DNA of 64,000 nt, from contig CM114275.1 of the NCBI GenBank assembly GCA_050084515.1, positions 7,378,001 through 7,442,000 on the forward strand, written 5' to 3'. A model generated the notes under the pieces. It was not told the origin of the DNA and made no database searches. It saw only the letters and a list, made by a program, of their open reading frames with translations. Shown here in pieces: positions 47,018 through 57,376 of the stretch. A program made the position numbers and the translations under genes. Each line of letters begins with the position of its first letter. Within the stretch, counting starts at the first letter, position 1. The stretch is from Blasia pusilla (taxonomy: Eukaryota > Marchantiophyta > Marchantiopsida > Blasiales).

Positions 47018-48052
47018 TCAATATGTCTTTGAGCATTTGAAATGCTCTCTCTCTTGCTCATCCCCCCAGTGCCACTCTTGATCCACCTTGGTCATCAAGG
47101 TTAGCGGCTTTGCTATCAAAGTGAAACCCTTGACGTACCATCGATAGAAGTTCGCCAATCCCATGAATGCACAAACTCGACTCATATCTATAGGGCGTGG
47201 AATGGGTGAAATAGCCTCTACCTTTGTCTGTTGCATACCAAACCCCCCTAGGTATATTATATGACCCAAGTACTCAATCTGGTCGTATAAGAACTTGCAC
47301 TTGCCTGGATGTAGCTTCAACCCATATAACTTCAGTCGTCGAAACACCTCCTCTAGATGTCGCTCATGCTCCTCAATCGTGGTGCTAAAGACTACGACGT
47401 CATCAATATAACACCTAGAAAAATCCAAACCTGCCAAGATCCTATCCATGACCCTCTGAAACTCAGCCGGGGCGTTCTTTAACCCGAATGGTAAGAACCG
47501 CCATTGGTACAAACAATCCTTACCGTGAGGATCGATGCCCCAAAATGTCATCTTCTGCCTGTCCTCCAATCTTATAGGCAGCTGATTGTATCCGGCTCGC
47601 AAATCCAATGAATTAAAGACCTTTGCATGCCCAATTGCATCAAAGATCTCCTCAAGGGTGGGCATGGCATACATATCGAACTTTGTCTGCCGATTGATAG
47701 GTCGGTAATCTCCACACATTCGCCTATCCGTCCAATTGTCATGCATATCCTTCTTGGTAGGCATGATAGTGGCAGATGCATACTCTCCATGCGACATCTC
47801 CACTAGTCTTGCTCCAACCAAGTCTTGGCTCCTACTCTGAATGAGAGCCCTCTCCATATCACTATATGTGTAGGGTCGTCGGAAGATCGGCGTGTCACTC
47901 AACAACTCAATGCGGATCCCTGGACCCTTCAGCGTACCCAAATCATGCATACTAAAAGCAAAATACCTCCTATAACTCTTAAGGAACTGGTGTATCCGGC
48001 GCTGCTCTCCTCCTGTCAACTTAGAGCCCATATCTGGCTCCCAAGTCTCCAT
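47018..48052 (-). CDS. Ty3/gypsy reverse transcriptase
   Basis: A 344-codon open frame contains the RT fingers-palm motifs in order: MPTKKDMHDNWTDRRMCGDY, DMYAMPTLEEIF, FNSLDLRAGYNQLPI, KMTFWGI, WRFLPFGLKNAPAEFQRVMD, the catalytic CYIDDVVVFS, and LHPGKCKFL, IEYLGHII and ISPIPRPIDMSRVCAFMGLANFYRW of the thumb/connection. The two Asp of YIDD and the Asp of SLDL are present, so the active site looks intact. It is fused in the polyprotein downstream of the methyltransferase domain. Confidence 0.95.
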   Translation of the reverse strand: METWEPDMGSKLTGGEQRRIHQFLKSYRRYFAFSMHDLGTLKGPGIRIELLSDTPIFRRPYTYSDMERALIQSRSQDLVGARLVEMSHGEYASATIMPTKKDMHDNWTDRRMCGDYRPINRQTKFDMYAMPTLEEIFDAIGHAKVFNSLDLRAGYNQLPIRLEDRQKMTFWGIDPHGKDCLYQWRFLPFGLKNAPAEFQRVMDRILAGLDFSRCYIDDVVVFSTTIEEHERHLEEVFRRLKLYGLKLHPGKCKFLYDQIEYLGHIIYLGGFGMQQTKVEAISPIPRPIDMSRVCAFMGLANFYRWYVKGFTLIAKPLTLMTKVDQEWHWGDEQEREHFKCSKTY

Positions 48053-48360
48053 CGTGACTACGGTAGGACTCTCTGACGCGGATGTTGGTGGTTGCTATGG
48101 TGCAACCCCGTCTCGGACAATAGAACTCTCATCTCCACGTGCAGTACTCGGAACCACACTCAATGTTGTGGCTATCATCTCCTCGCATACCTGCAAAATA
48201 TCCCAAGAAGTCCAAGGGTGTCTCTCGCGATCACCCTTGGTGTGTGTCGATCTCCTCCGGTCTTTCCCCCAGTTGCCGCCTCAACCATCTCGGTATGCAT
48301 GTGGCTCACCAATACAACAGCTGTGATCTGTCGCACCCTCAAACGACGTTGCTCAGCTAC

Positions 48361-49412
48361 TCCTAAGTTGTAAATCCATGTCAAGTAGTTCAGGTTCATC
48401 GCCTGATCCAAGACATGACGTCATGATGCCTCTGATAGTGACGGTACTAAGGTCACTCCTATGGGGAATCCCATCGCTCGCTCTCGCTCATTGGCGTTGG
48501 GCTCCACCAACCTCTGTACTTGGTCATCCCAAACCAAGCCAGGTCCAGCCTCCTCGAATGCATAGGAAGCGGGCAAACTCACCAATGTGGGAGAGGCTGC
48601 TCGTGGCTTGCCAATCCTGTTGACCATACTCAACGGCGGTCAATCATCTATTCTCATGGCATGTGATCGACGGCCCGGATCCAATATAGAATCCACCAAC
48701 AAATCAGAGGGGCGCTCCACTCTCGCATATGCCCTCCGTAACACCTCGTGTGGTACCAAGTTGTCCCACCAAAGACGCGCGCAATGTGCTAGTGAACCCA
48801 CACTCGCCGCATCTAACAATATTGTCGGGCCTATCCATGCACGCACTTGATGTGCACTCGTCACCACGCGGGACCTTGAATCGCACAAAATTGGCACATT
48901 CTCCAAAATGTATGTTGGAGAACGAGGCTAATGCTCTTGTAAATGCTGCAAGATCCTCATCATCTCCCAAAACAACCTGGACCGAGTGTCAGCTAACCCG
49001 CTACCTCGTCCAGCACTCGATTGGCCCAGACCAAGTCTATGGTCCCTACCCGCTCCAAGTCTTGCGCCCCCAACAATAAAATGTCGCTCGGTAGGGAACT
49101 CTGGTAACCCTAAATGGAGGACGCAGACAACAAGTCGGGAAAACGCCGTGCCGCATAGTGAAGTGAAGCGCGCCTTGCAACATCATCAATCTCCACATAC
49201 ATGTACTGTTGCACGCGCACTCCATTATGCAAAACAGCAGCTAACCCAGTGTTGATCCCTCCAAAGAGATCCAACACCCGAATACCCTTCTCTGGGATGT
49301 ACCACACAATCGGTGTGGTGTCCAAAGGGGTCATAGTAGCACTCCTGCCTACTTGGGATTCCTCTAACCCGTCACACTCTGGTGCAAACGTCTCCCTCCA
49401 CATGGTTTGCAT
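48361..49412 (-). pseudogene. C5-cytosine DNA methyltransferase domain inside pol
   Basis: The domain lies between protease and RT on the same strand. Motif I is IRVLDLFGGINTGLAAVL (49283-49230). Motif II is YMYVEIDDVARRAS. Motif IV context is IDLVWA followed, after a frame change at about 49022, by QSSAGRGSGLADTRS. Motif VI is ENVPILC (48906). Motif VIII is SVGSLAHCARLWWDNL. Motif IX is ANERERAMGFPIGVT. Motif X is LDQAMNLNYLTWI. The layout resembles the DNMT3/DRM group more than bacterial Dcm, as far as can be judged by eye. In-frame stops are TAG 49112-49110, TAG 48930-48928, TGA 48642-48640 and TGA 48423-48421. The catalytic Pro-Cys of motif IV is missing at the frame change. It would transfer methyl groups from S-adenosyl-methionine to cytosine C5; this copy cannot. 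Confidence 0.85.
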
Positions 49413-49799
49413 ATGCTTAGTGGCTAAGCGTCAAAGCTCCTCAGTCAAGCCCCAAAGCGCACCTCTCCTCCACGGACTAATGCGGCTACCATGACACTCC
49501 TCTGCATAGAAATGTCAGGAACGGGAGTATCCTTTGCATGGACATGTCCCTCAATCAAATCACTAGGCCAAGTGATGGCATTGCTAAATATTGCTAAGGT
49601 TTCCATCTCTCCTAGCCGTCGCTCGATCACTGCAGCTGTGAATCAAACGGGTAATGAGCTAAAGCGCCCATCACCTGACTGCCATCGTAGTCTGTAGGAC
49701 GCTGACTCCTCCTCGTAATCCAGGGAAAACCCCATCATGTATAACACTGCTCCACCAACCAAGACGTCGTATGACTCTCCATCAGTCACTATCGCCTTG

Positions 49800-50311
49800 G
49801 CTCACACCACGGACTCATCTGTAGGATGTCCCGGGCGAATCCACACCACGACCTCTTGTCGTATGATATACTGTGTGGTACTCGCTCCACCCAAGGATGT
49901 CTGTATCCGGAATGGACAACGCTCCACATCGGCACTCGTCAAACCCAATCCTCTCAATGACACTTTCCCCAACATCAAGGGTTGCGCTCCTAAATCCAAC
50001 AAGACGCACTACGGACTAAAAGCTCTACCTCCGGGACTCACCAACTTGAAGACCTCTCCTTGATTATCCAGCAACACAACACGAGGAGAAGCCATGGCGT
50101 GCTCTATCGCAGGTCTAGCGGGCATCTCCGCTATCCTAGCAGCCGTAGCCTGCCATGAATCTGACGTGGACGGCTCGAGCCTCCACTCCAAGGGCAGGTC
50201 CATCACCTCCTTTGCAATCACCTCTGAACATGATGCGGGAACTCCAACTCCGTGCTCACATAGTGTAGCGGCCAGCCGAAAAACCTTGGCGGGCGTACCT
50301 CCCAACGTCAT
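49800..50311 (-). pseudogene. retropepsin-like protease region
   Basis: Around 50010-49940 the minus strand reads VLLDLGAQPLMLGK followed by SLRGLGL and PFRIQTSLGG, the pattern of an aspartic protease active-site strand in the expected place between gag and RT. The usual D-[ST]-G is D-L-G here, which a single C-to-T change could explain. Upstream frame 50311-50009 (LPLEWRLEPSTSDSW..EHAMASPRVVLLDN) is the gag-protease linker and ends in a stop just before the active-site block. Confidence 0.55.
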
Positions 50312-50919
50312 AACATTGGAACCAAAAAATAAAGGAGCGCGGTATACAATGCCCCCAACAACGTGCTCGACACATGCCCCTCCTGAGCATCAGCAATAGG
50401 AGTCATTGCACTTGCTTCTCCCATCGCTCTCCGTGCCTACACAACAACAACATCAGCAACTCTTGAGGAACTCTGGTCAGGACTCATCGATGGGGTCCTC
50501 ATCGCTTTGGACTACGTGAAAGATTGAGGAAGCCTAGTCTGTTTTCTGGCTTCCCCTTGTTGTGGATCCAACTACAGTTGCTCCACAAGTCACAATTGCG
50601 GCGGCCTCCATCTGGGCAACCCCGCACATCCAACCAGGATCCTCCATATCTCTGGCTGCTCCACATGATGTCGATGCCACGGATCCGCCATCGGGTAACC
50701 TCAATGCCATAGCGGCAATCTACTCCTATAGTTGTTGTATCTAAGCAGCCATCCCAGCCTCACATCCGGCATCTCCCTCGACGCGTCTAGATGGTGGGAC
50801 TCTACCTCCTCCATATGCAACTCCACCACCCTGTTGGGAAACTCCAACTCCTCATCCCCCAACGAGACCACCTGGTACACGATCTCTAGGCCCATTCGGA
50901 CCGGCTACTCGCTCTGGTG

Positions 50920-52050
50920 CTCTCTCTGGCCCTCGGTCCGGACGTAACTCAAGGTGTAAATGAAACACCTAACGCGTGTATGAACATACCTCTGACAATA
51001 GTCACACTGATAACCTCTTGGTGTAGCACCATCTCCTCCTCCATGCTGAGGTACACGTCCATGACCCTGATGAGTGCAATCGCGTTGATGATGGGCTTCA
51101 CCACATGACCAACAAGTAATCGTTGGCGGCTACTGCTAAACCGCATATGAAGGCGCGGGTCTTTGTGGCACGGCCTTCCGGTATCCTCCCTAAGCTCGTG
51201 GTGCCACAGTTGACCTATCTCGGAGTCCACGATGTTGCACTGGTGGTGCAGACAATCGTGACTGCTCTCGCCCAGAACCCATGGTGGCTACGCTCTCCTC
51301 TGCCATGTTACGCTCAATGTTCTTGGCGGTCCTAAAAACACCTCTCAACGTAGGGGAGATGTTCATGAGAAGCACCCCCTCCCGCACCCATGTCCGCAGG
51401 GTCCGGTCCAACATCGCATACCATGACTGAATAGCCTGAGCCTCTGTCACCCTCTGAGTGACGTTGATCAACCGGCGCAAGCAAGTGTAAGCCTCACGCA
51501 AACTCTCACCCGGGCGCCTATGGAAGTCGTGGATGCTCCGCAACTTCTCCATCCGTACCCCTTGGTAGCTCGCCCTCAACTCAGCGAAGAACTCAACCAC
51601 GGGGTTGAACCTGGGACGAACCCGAATGGACGGTGCAAGTGCTCTAGTGCGAGTGACCCCTCCTAAAACATCACCACTGGAAGAGGAAGTAGCCTCTCCT
51701 AACTCCTCCTTCTCATTTGGGAACGGCTCCGTCCATGACACATAGTGTGGATCATAGTACAGTCGTCATGCCTCAATCTCCTGGGCATATCTGTGGGAGA
51801 ACTCATGGTAATCGTCCATAGGCGCCCCCTCTAAATGTTGGAGCATACCGTTCCATGCTGTAAAAGGGTTGAACTCTCTAGAGTTCCTAGCTCATTGTGA
51901 GTCACACCAACTCCTAAACTCCGCAATGAAGTCGTGTGGCTCTATGGTGCCTACAGCACCTGAAAACCTATGCGGTCCTCTACCCCGGTCGTCCATCTCG
52001 TATGCCCAACTGTTAGGACCACTCAATATGTACAGTGGATCACTAACACA
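50920..52050 (-). pseudogene. Gag with two zinc knuckles
   Basis: The open part is 51741-51190. It has FNPVVEFFAELRASYQGVRM and RRPGESLREAYTCLRRLI, typical of retrotransposon capsid, followed by two knuckles at 51112-50955: CWSCGEAHHQRDC (CX2CX3HX4C, one residue shorter than the classic CCHC) and CDYCQRYVHTRVRC (classic CX2CX4HX4C). The frame can be followed upstream past a TGA near 51770 (YAQEIEA, stop, RLYYDPHYVSW) to about 52050. Gag packages the element RNA. Confidence 0.8.
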
Positions 52051-52343
52051 CTCCTCTACATGCTCCCCCTTGTTTGAAGACGACTCAGAAGGAGATCGAG
52101 GTGGTCTCTCACGTGGAGACCCTCGAAACCTGACACCACTCCGGGTAAACCCTCCAAAGCTACTCTCAGATCCACTACCTCGCCTCTCAAAATCCTAAAA
52201 GGACGCCATGATGGCCCTCGTGCCCCTCTCACATTATTACTCTCAATCTTGCGAGTAATCCCTTAATCACTCATTCTAAACATGCGGCACTCAATCTACA
52301 CTCTCTCACTGAAACGTGTGTTATTCGGCAACAAGCAGTGTTG

Positions 52344-53299
52344 TCGTATAGTAAAATCAGCCAGTGTGTAAACTCCTTCCTCATTAAGTGTTAGATAGAG
52401 TTTTATTAGTATTAAGTCTCTTTTGAGTATATAAAGAGGAGGGATCTTCAAGGATTCATCACCTTCTATTCCACATCTTAAGTCTTTCGTGTCACTCTTG
52501 AGTGTATGACTTTGAGATTGCTTGCTCTTCCAATGAGCGTGGATCACCCCTCTTGGGAGAGTAACTTGACCATGGTCTATTCTTCAAGAGGTTTCTAGAG
52601 TGTGCTGTGTGTGTGTGTGGAGATGAGAGGTTTGTCACCTTAGAGGAGTTTAGTCATACTAAAATAGTGAACAGTTTTGGCTTGTTACTTCCCCAATGAG
52701 AGTGGATTATCCCTCTTGGGAGAATAACTCCGCCAAAACCCAATCTTGAGGAGAGTAGAGAATGTTTGTCAAGCATGGATAGGGGTGGAGCACGAGTTAT
52801 GCCCGACTTTCCTTTCCTTAATCCATACCATGTCAAGATACTCTTTGTAGATAGGCACTGGTTCACTCGCTATTTAGTTTATCACTTTGGGGAGGCGTTC
52901 ATGAACCAGGTCATTCAATCTCCAACTCCGGTGATCCTTCCTATCGTCACATATGGAAGGACATGGGATTGTACTTTTTATGTCCTTATATCGCGATCCA
53001 TGGACGTCAATAGGCCTGCTCAAGTAGGGTTTAATACTATTTGTGTTATCTTCCTCGTATACAAGCGTAAAATAGTTTATAGAGATTTTATAGTTAGGAA
53101 TTTCGGGGTCTGATGCTACGAAGAAGTGATCGCCTCGGCACTTCCATTTGTGATACCTGTCGTGAGAGAATGGAGAGTATACATAATAATTATATATTGA
53201 AAAAGGAGATCTTCTCAGAGAGTTCATCTTGCATCGACCGCGTTTGCCGTAGCTAGAAGGCCTGCCCTTACTCAAACAAAGGCTCTCGACACGACAGCG
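52344..53299. mobile_element. nested solo-LTR-like insertion of about 950 bp
   Basis: The leader of the long element reads GGCAACAAGCAG at 52329-52343 and resumes with GCGTGGTGCGACAAATC at 53299. In the deleted relative these two parts are contiguous (39568-39595), giving an empty site. The insert starts TGTTGTCG and ends near CGACACGACA, that is, TG..CA with rough inverted ends. It carries a promoter-like TATATAAAG at 52427-52435 and no pol gene. An internal duplicate (about 52533-52592 and 52693-52752, with GTGGAT..CCCTCTTGGGAGA) lies within it. Boundaries are good to about 10 bp. Confidence 0.6.
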
Positions 53300-54084
53300 T
53301 GGTGCGACAAATCAACCGATCTATCCTCTCATCGACAAACCATCCTCAACTCTGGACATCCCACATACATCATCGATGCTCCTAGCATCAGCACGAAACC
53401 CAATATCCCAAATAACTTCCCAATATCTGGAAATCCCTCACACGTGCAGGGTAAGAGAACAGAATGGATAACCTGACAATAATATCTATGTCGCTCCTCG
53501 GCAACTGAAAATCTCGACCCCAACTCGGTCGTGAAGACAACTCCTCCAATTAGCAAGCGGTACTCCTCTCGTACTAACGCTCCTCAAACCTCCTCAATGT
53601 GCGGTGCAGGTCTAGCGGTCCGATGCGGCACTAGCGCCACCGAACGGCTACAAACGGCATGGCACTCAAGAATGGGATGCGGCACTTGGCGGCATATCCT
53701 CCTCAATCAACAATTCACACGCTCTGCTCCTTAGTGAAGGAGCGGCTTTGCGATCGAGACAGGCGGGACGACCACGAAGCGACAATAAGAAGAATTGGCG
53801 GGCGTGCGGGTACGGGCGTCACGGCACGATACTTCGATCGTCGTCGAGCGGCTACCAATCACAACATAGCAGCATGAAATGAAAACTCAAACACCATAAC
53901 GCGGGGTCACTTGCCATCACTGGTTGATGATGAAACTGCGATGACGGTGGCGGCAAAACCAAAGTACGTGGTAGCGGCGCAAGTCAGAGAATCAATGGTG
54001 GTCGTGGAAGACGCTCCACTCCGTAATGGCGGCAATGGCAACCAAAGGTTAGACAACGGATGAACGCGGCTCTGAGCAGTGCTA

Positions 54085-54235
54085 GGTGGCCGCGGCGGCG
54101 GCCGACGGTGGATGGTGGACCGTTGACGGTGGACGGTGGACCGTTGATGGTGACGGCCGACGGTTGACCGTTGACAATGAAGATGATGGTTGATGGTGAC
54201 ACTTGACCATCGATGTCAAAATATTGACGGTGACT
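54085..54235. repeat. GACGGTGGACCGTTG minisatellite
   Basis: Short units such as GACGGTGGACCGTTGA and GATGGTGGACCGTTGACG repeat about seven times with drift into GATGATGGTTGATGGTGAC. It lies in the leader/LTR-proximal part of the long element. Confidence 0.7.
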
Positions 54236-54779
54236 ATAACGGCGACGGCATGGCGGCTGGTTTAGGGTTTGAATAATTTAACCTTAAAAATCGCCTAGCA
54301 ATGGAAATTTTTCAAGATTGATCATAACTTTTAGCTTGCAACTCCAAATTGCGCATTGTCTATTGCACAACGTGCACAGCTTCACGATCTACAACGAAGT
54401 CAAAAAAAAATTGGAATAAAACATTTGAGTAAAAACTGAAGGGGATTGTCGTAAAGCCCAATGTCTCTTTCTCCTACACAAAATTTGGCAGCGCTTCCGC
54501 GCTGATTTCTCCCAACGAAAATGTAAAACCTATGAAAATAAAAATTTCAAGCTACATGGTGCTCTCGAGAGCACGGGCATGGGGCAATCTGCCCCCATAA
54601 TCAATCCCTATCCAAAATTGGGCAGCGCTTCCGCACTCCACTCTTCCACACGAAAAATCGGCAGAGGAAACATCACAAGTAAGCGGCTCTTGCTCTAGTG
54701 AGCACTCCCATGAACTGCTGAATGGGGGAAACAATTCCCAACCTGCAAAACCAGCGAATGACCAGCAAGCTCACCCATG

Positions 54780-54980
54780 ATGATCTCTCACTCACTCATT
54801 CTCTCTTTGTAAAATAAGATCCAATCTCTCTCACAACACCATAGTTCTCACATGTGTGCACTCTCACATGTCTCTCTCAATGTCAAACCAAACCCACTCT
54901 CCTAATGAGAGGCTTGGGTTACACTCACAAGGCAAGGGATCATAGCTCCGCCACCTCATGCCAAGAGGTTCAACAAAGAG

Positions 54981-55079
<99 letters not shown>

Positions 55080-55395
55080 AGGTATACCCCTCCCCTCTCC
55101 CAAACTCTCTCCATGGTAATCTATGCTCCCAAGTCACCTCCTTGGCTCTTGACCCGATGTAGGAGGTAAAGGGCTACTTACCAAAAATATAAAGTAGATC
55201 ATACACTCAAAATGGTACTTATCTAAAATAGAAAGTTCCTCAATATGGCTCCAAATGAGCCGGAACAAAGGGGAAACCTGCTCTCTCAGGTTTCCCGGGG
55301 CCTCAGTAGGTCATCCTCAACCTAGTGAGCATGTCCTTCACTACTCACAAAGGTGCTCTACTAGATCTCACCAATCTATCCTAAAATACGTGACA
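54780..55395 (-). mobile_element. 5' LTR of the long Ty3/gypsy element
   Basis: The outer end is at 55395 (TGTCACG on the minus strand). The first 265 bp equal the left LTR copy. Further in it has the CT run and then sequence matching the LTR fragment at 20.5-20.74 kb. The inner boundary, and therefore the LTR length, could not be fixed because the left copy is truncated; the value 54780 is a lower bound on its extent. Confidence 0.65.
54983..55076 (+). repeat. (CT)n microsatellite inside the LTR
   Basis: A 94-bp nearly pure CT run. The equivalent position in the LTR fragment at 20.4 kb is also a GA/CT microsatellite, so the run is part of this LTR family. Frames through it are artefacts. 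Confidence 0.97.
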
Positions 55396-55415
55396 AGATA
55401 CAATCCAAGGATCAC

Positions 55416-56090
55416 CTAGGATGGAAGCAATAGTTTGTTGTAGTCTTCACCATCGTTGACAGTCAGATTTTCTTTCCATACCCTGAAGCGTGCTCCATCT
55501 TTCCTTTGAGCAAGACCAACCACTAGAGGAAACTCAAAAATAAATTTTCCATCATAAGTTGTTGCCAACTCATCCACACAAATGTGCTTAAATATTTTCA
55601 AGGGGAGAAATGAAAGAAAAATATTCCCTAAAACTTGAAGCAAGAAGTTGTGTGCAAATGTCGGATAAGGTTGGTTTCCCACATACCTCGTGAGGTTGAC
55701 AACATCCGCGATATCTTTATCTTCAACCACATTATCACAAACTTGTGAGTTTGGAGTCGAAGTTGGATTGAAAGAAGCACAGATCGCAAATGTGGAACTT
55801 GGAGCACTCATCGGTTGAAGACCGTCAACATCAAACAAAGCAAGCGTCAGAGGCAAGCCATAGATTCTGTATTGTCCATTGAAGTACAATAAAAGCTTCC
55901 ATACTTTGGCATCTCCAATCTCGGATTGGATTATTTCACCTATAACCTCATTCGTTCCATCCACCTTGACATCCTTGAAAATAAAGATGGTCTGAATCTA
56001 GAGAAGAGATTGGAGTGACAAGAAATGTTCTAAAACTACTATATGAACATCCCCAGGTGCGCCCAAATAATCTTTTAGTGAATAAGGACC
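55416..56090 (-). pseudogene. unrecognised ORF with one in-frame stop
   Basis: The open frame 55964-55416 (182 codons) reads like a genuine protein. It has LLLYFNGQYRIYGLPLTLAL, VGNQPYPTFAHNF, LSFLPLKIFKHICVDELATT and FPLVVGLAQRKDGARFRVW. It continues upstream in the same frame (DVHIVVLEHFLSLQSLL, then IQTIFIFKDVKV) across a TAG near 56000. I do not recognise it. It starts immediately outside the 5' LTR, so it may be a gene or older element disrupted by the insertion. Confidence 0.4.
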
Positions 56091-56154
56091 ACTAGATGAT
56101 TGCCACATGTGAGTTTCAAAAGATTCCATCTGGATATGACTGTAGAGTTGATTC

Positions 56155-56210
56155 CATCATAAAAGAATGTGAATGAGAATGAGAATGAGATTGGAAATGA
56201 GAATGTTGTA
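56155..56210 (+). repeat. GAGAAT minisatellite
   Basis: Five to six units of GAATGA/GAGAAT in tandem within otherwise AT-rich spacer. Confidence 0.7.
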
Positions 56211-56336
56211 TTTGTAGTGAATAGTTTTCGAGTATATTTTGACAAAACTGGTCTGACATACAATTGGCAGTTATGTCCAACTAACGCAAGCTAACGGGAC
56301 CAAGGGATCAAGAATATTCCACCAGCACACCCTTAG

Positions 56337-56880
56337 GTATCCGACCCGTTGGAGTCCTACACGTTTCTCTAGGGCCTCAGAGAGTTCAGATGGGCATGAT
56401 AATAGCGAGCTAGGGAGTCAATGCAATCCGTTGGACTCCAATGGGTTGTAGGCGGTGGTGTGGGTCAACACCTGTCAAATTATGACAGCTTACAATTTTC
56501 TGATAGATGGTCGTCTTTGGGTTGGAAGATCCAAGCTACAATGGCTCAAAGAAATCGATGGGGCGACCTGTCAAATTCCGACGAGTTTCTTCAAGCTCAT
56601 ATTAGGGTAGCTTGAGCATGGCTTAGGGTATATTGGCTTACGGTGGTGTCGGTTCAACCCGTCCAATTTTGAGAGGTTGCAATTGGCCGATTGGTGGGCG
56701 TCTCTGGGTTGGACAATTTAGGGTATTGTGGCTCATAGGGGGTGTTGGGCCAACCCATTGTTTCAACGGGTTGGCTCAACCCGTCGGATTTTGACATGTT
56801 GTTGGTGGTAGGGAAGTTGGGTAAGGCTAAGGGAAACCCGTCGGAATCCCATGGGTTGCACCTTGCCTACATGGAGAATG
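56337..56880. repeat. palindromic CAACCCGTCGG motif array, right part
   Basis: Copies at about 56337, 56419, 56466, 56560, 56655, 56752, 56790 and 56846 vary around CAACCCGTCGGANTCC and its complement GGGTTG. Examples are CAACCCGTCGGATTTTGACA and AACCCGTCGGAATCCCATGG. Spacing is 40-110 bp. More copies are at 58551, 58608, 58687 and 58794, and at 44.2-44.4 kb. Confidence 0.65.
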
Positions 56881-57376
56881 TGCAGTAGTGGTCAACCCTT
56901 ACAGCTAAAAGTAATGAGTCACCATCGCAATCGCCAACGTTCGGCAGCCAAAAACTTTGAAAGTATATAAGGACCAGCCTTCAGCCCCCTAATTTTTTCA
57001 TTTCCCACAAACTTTTTAGAGCTCTCCTTTCTAAGAAGATCTTGACAGTTGGCAGTAAAGCGAATCGACGCTTGCACATTAGTTGTGGCGGTTGGTCCAC
57101 GACCCTTTAGCCAGTTGGTGAAACGGTTCATGTCACTTCAGTTGGAAGTAAATGACTACTCAGATAGAAAACCTTTTAGGCATAATGGTCAGGGTGAGAT
57201 CATGTCTTTGCATAAAGACACAGTGCCACGCCTCTATCTTTTAGTTTTAAGTGGAATTATTTTGAAAATAGGACTTCGACCATGACTTGGAAAAAGGCCC
57301 AACCCAGCAAGGGTAGGAGCTTTACTCTAACATTGGCTTCTCCAGGCCAACGCTCACCCGCTCACATATGCGAGAA

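Larger units (their letters stand above)
44437..55395 (-). mobile_element. Ty3/gypsy LTR retrotransposon with DNA methyltransferase and PHD-like finger
   Basis: The element is read on the minus strand in the order 5' LTR (55395 leftward), leader, gag, protease, cytosine methyltransferase, reverse transcriptase, RNase H, integrase with zinc head, PHD-like finger, 3' LTR (44701-44437). RT before integrase makes it Ty3/gypsy. The genes show frameshifts and mostly TAG/TGA nonsense codons, so the copy is inactive. A second insertion of about 950 bp interrupts the leader at 52344-53299. No target-site duplication could be confirmed because the left LTR is truncated. A relative lacking the middle of pol lies at 38-40.7 kb. 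Confidence 0.88.

Noticed and set aside
54854-55162. Open frames through the CT run
   Set aside because: Same artefact within the right LTR.
56421-57285. Short plus- and minus-strand frames in the palindromic motif region
   Set aside because: Under 80 codons with no similarity; the region is better explained as a repeat array.
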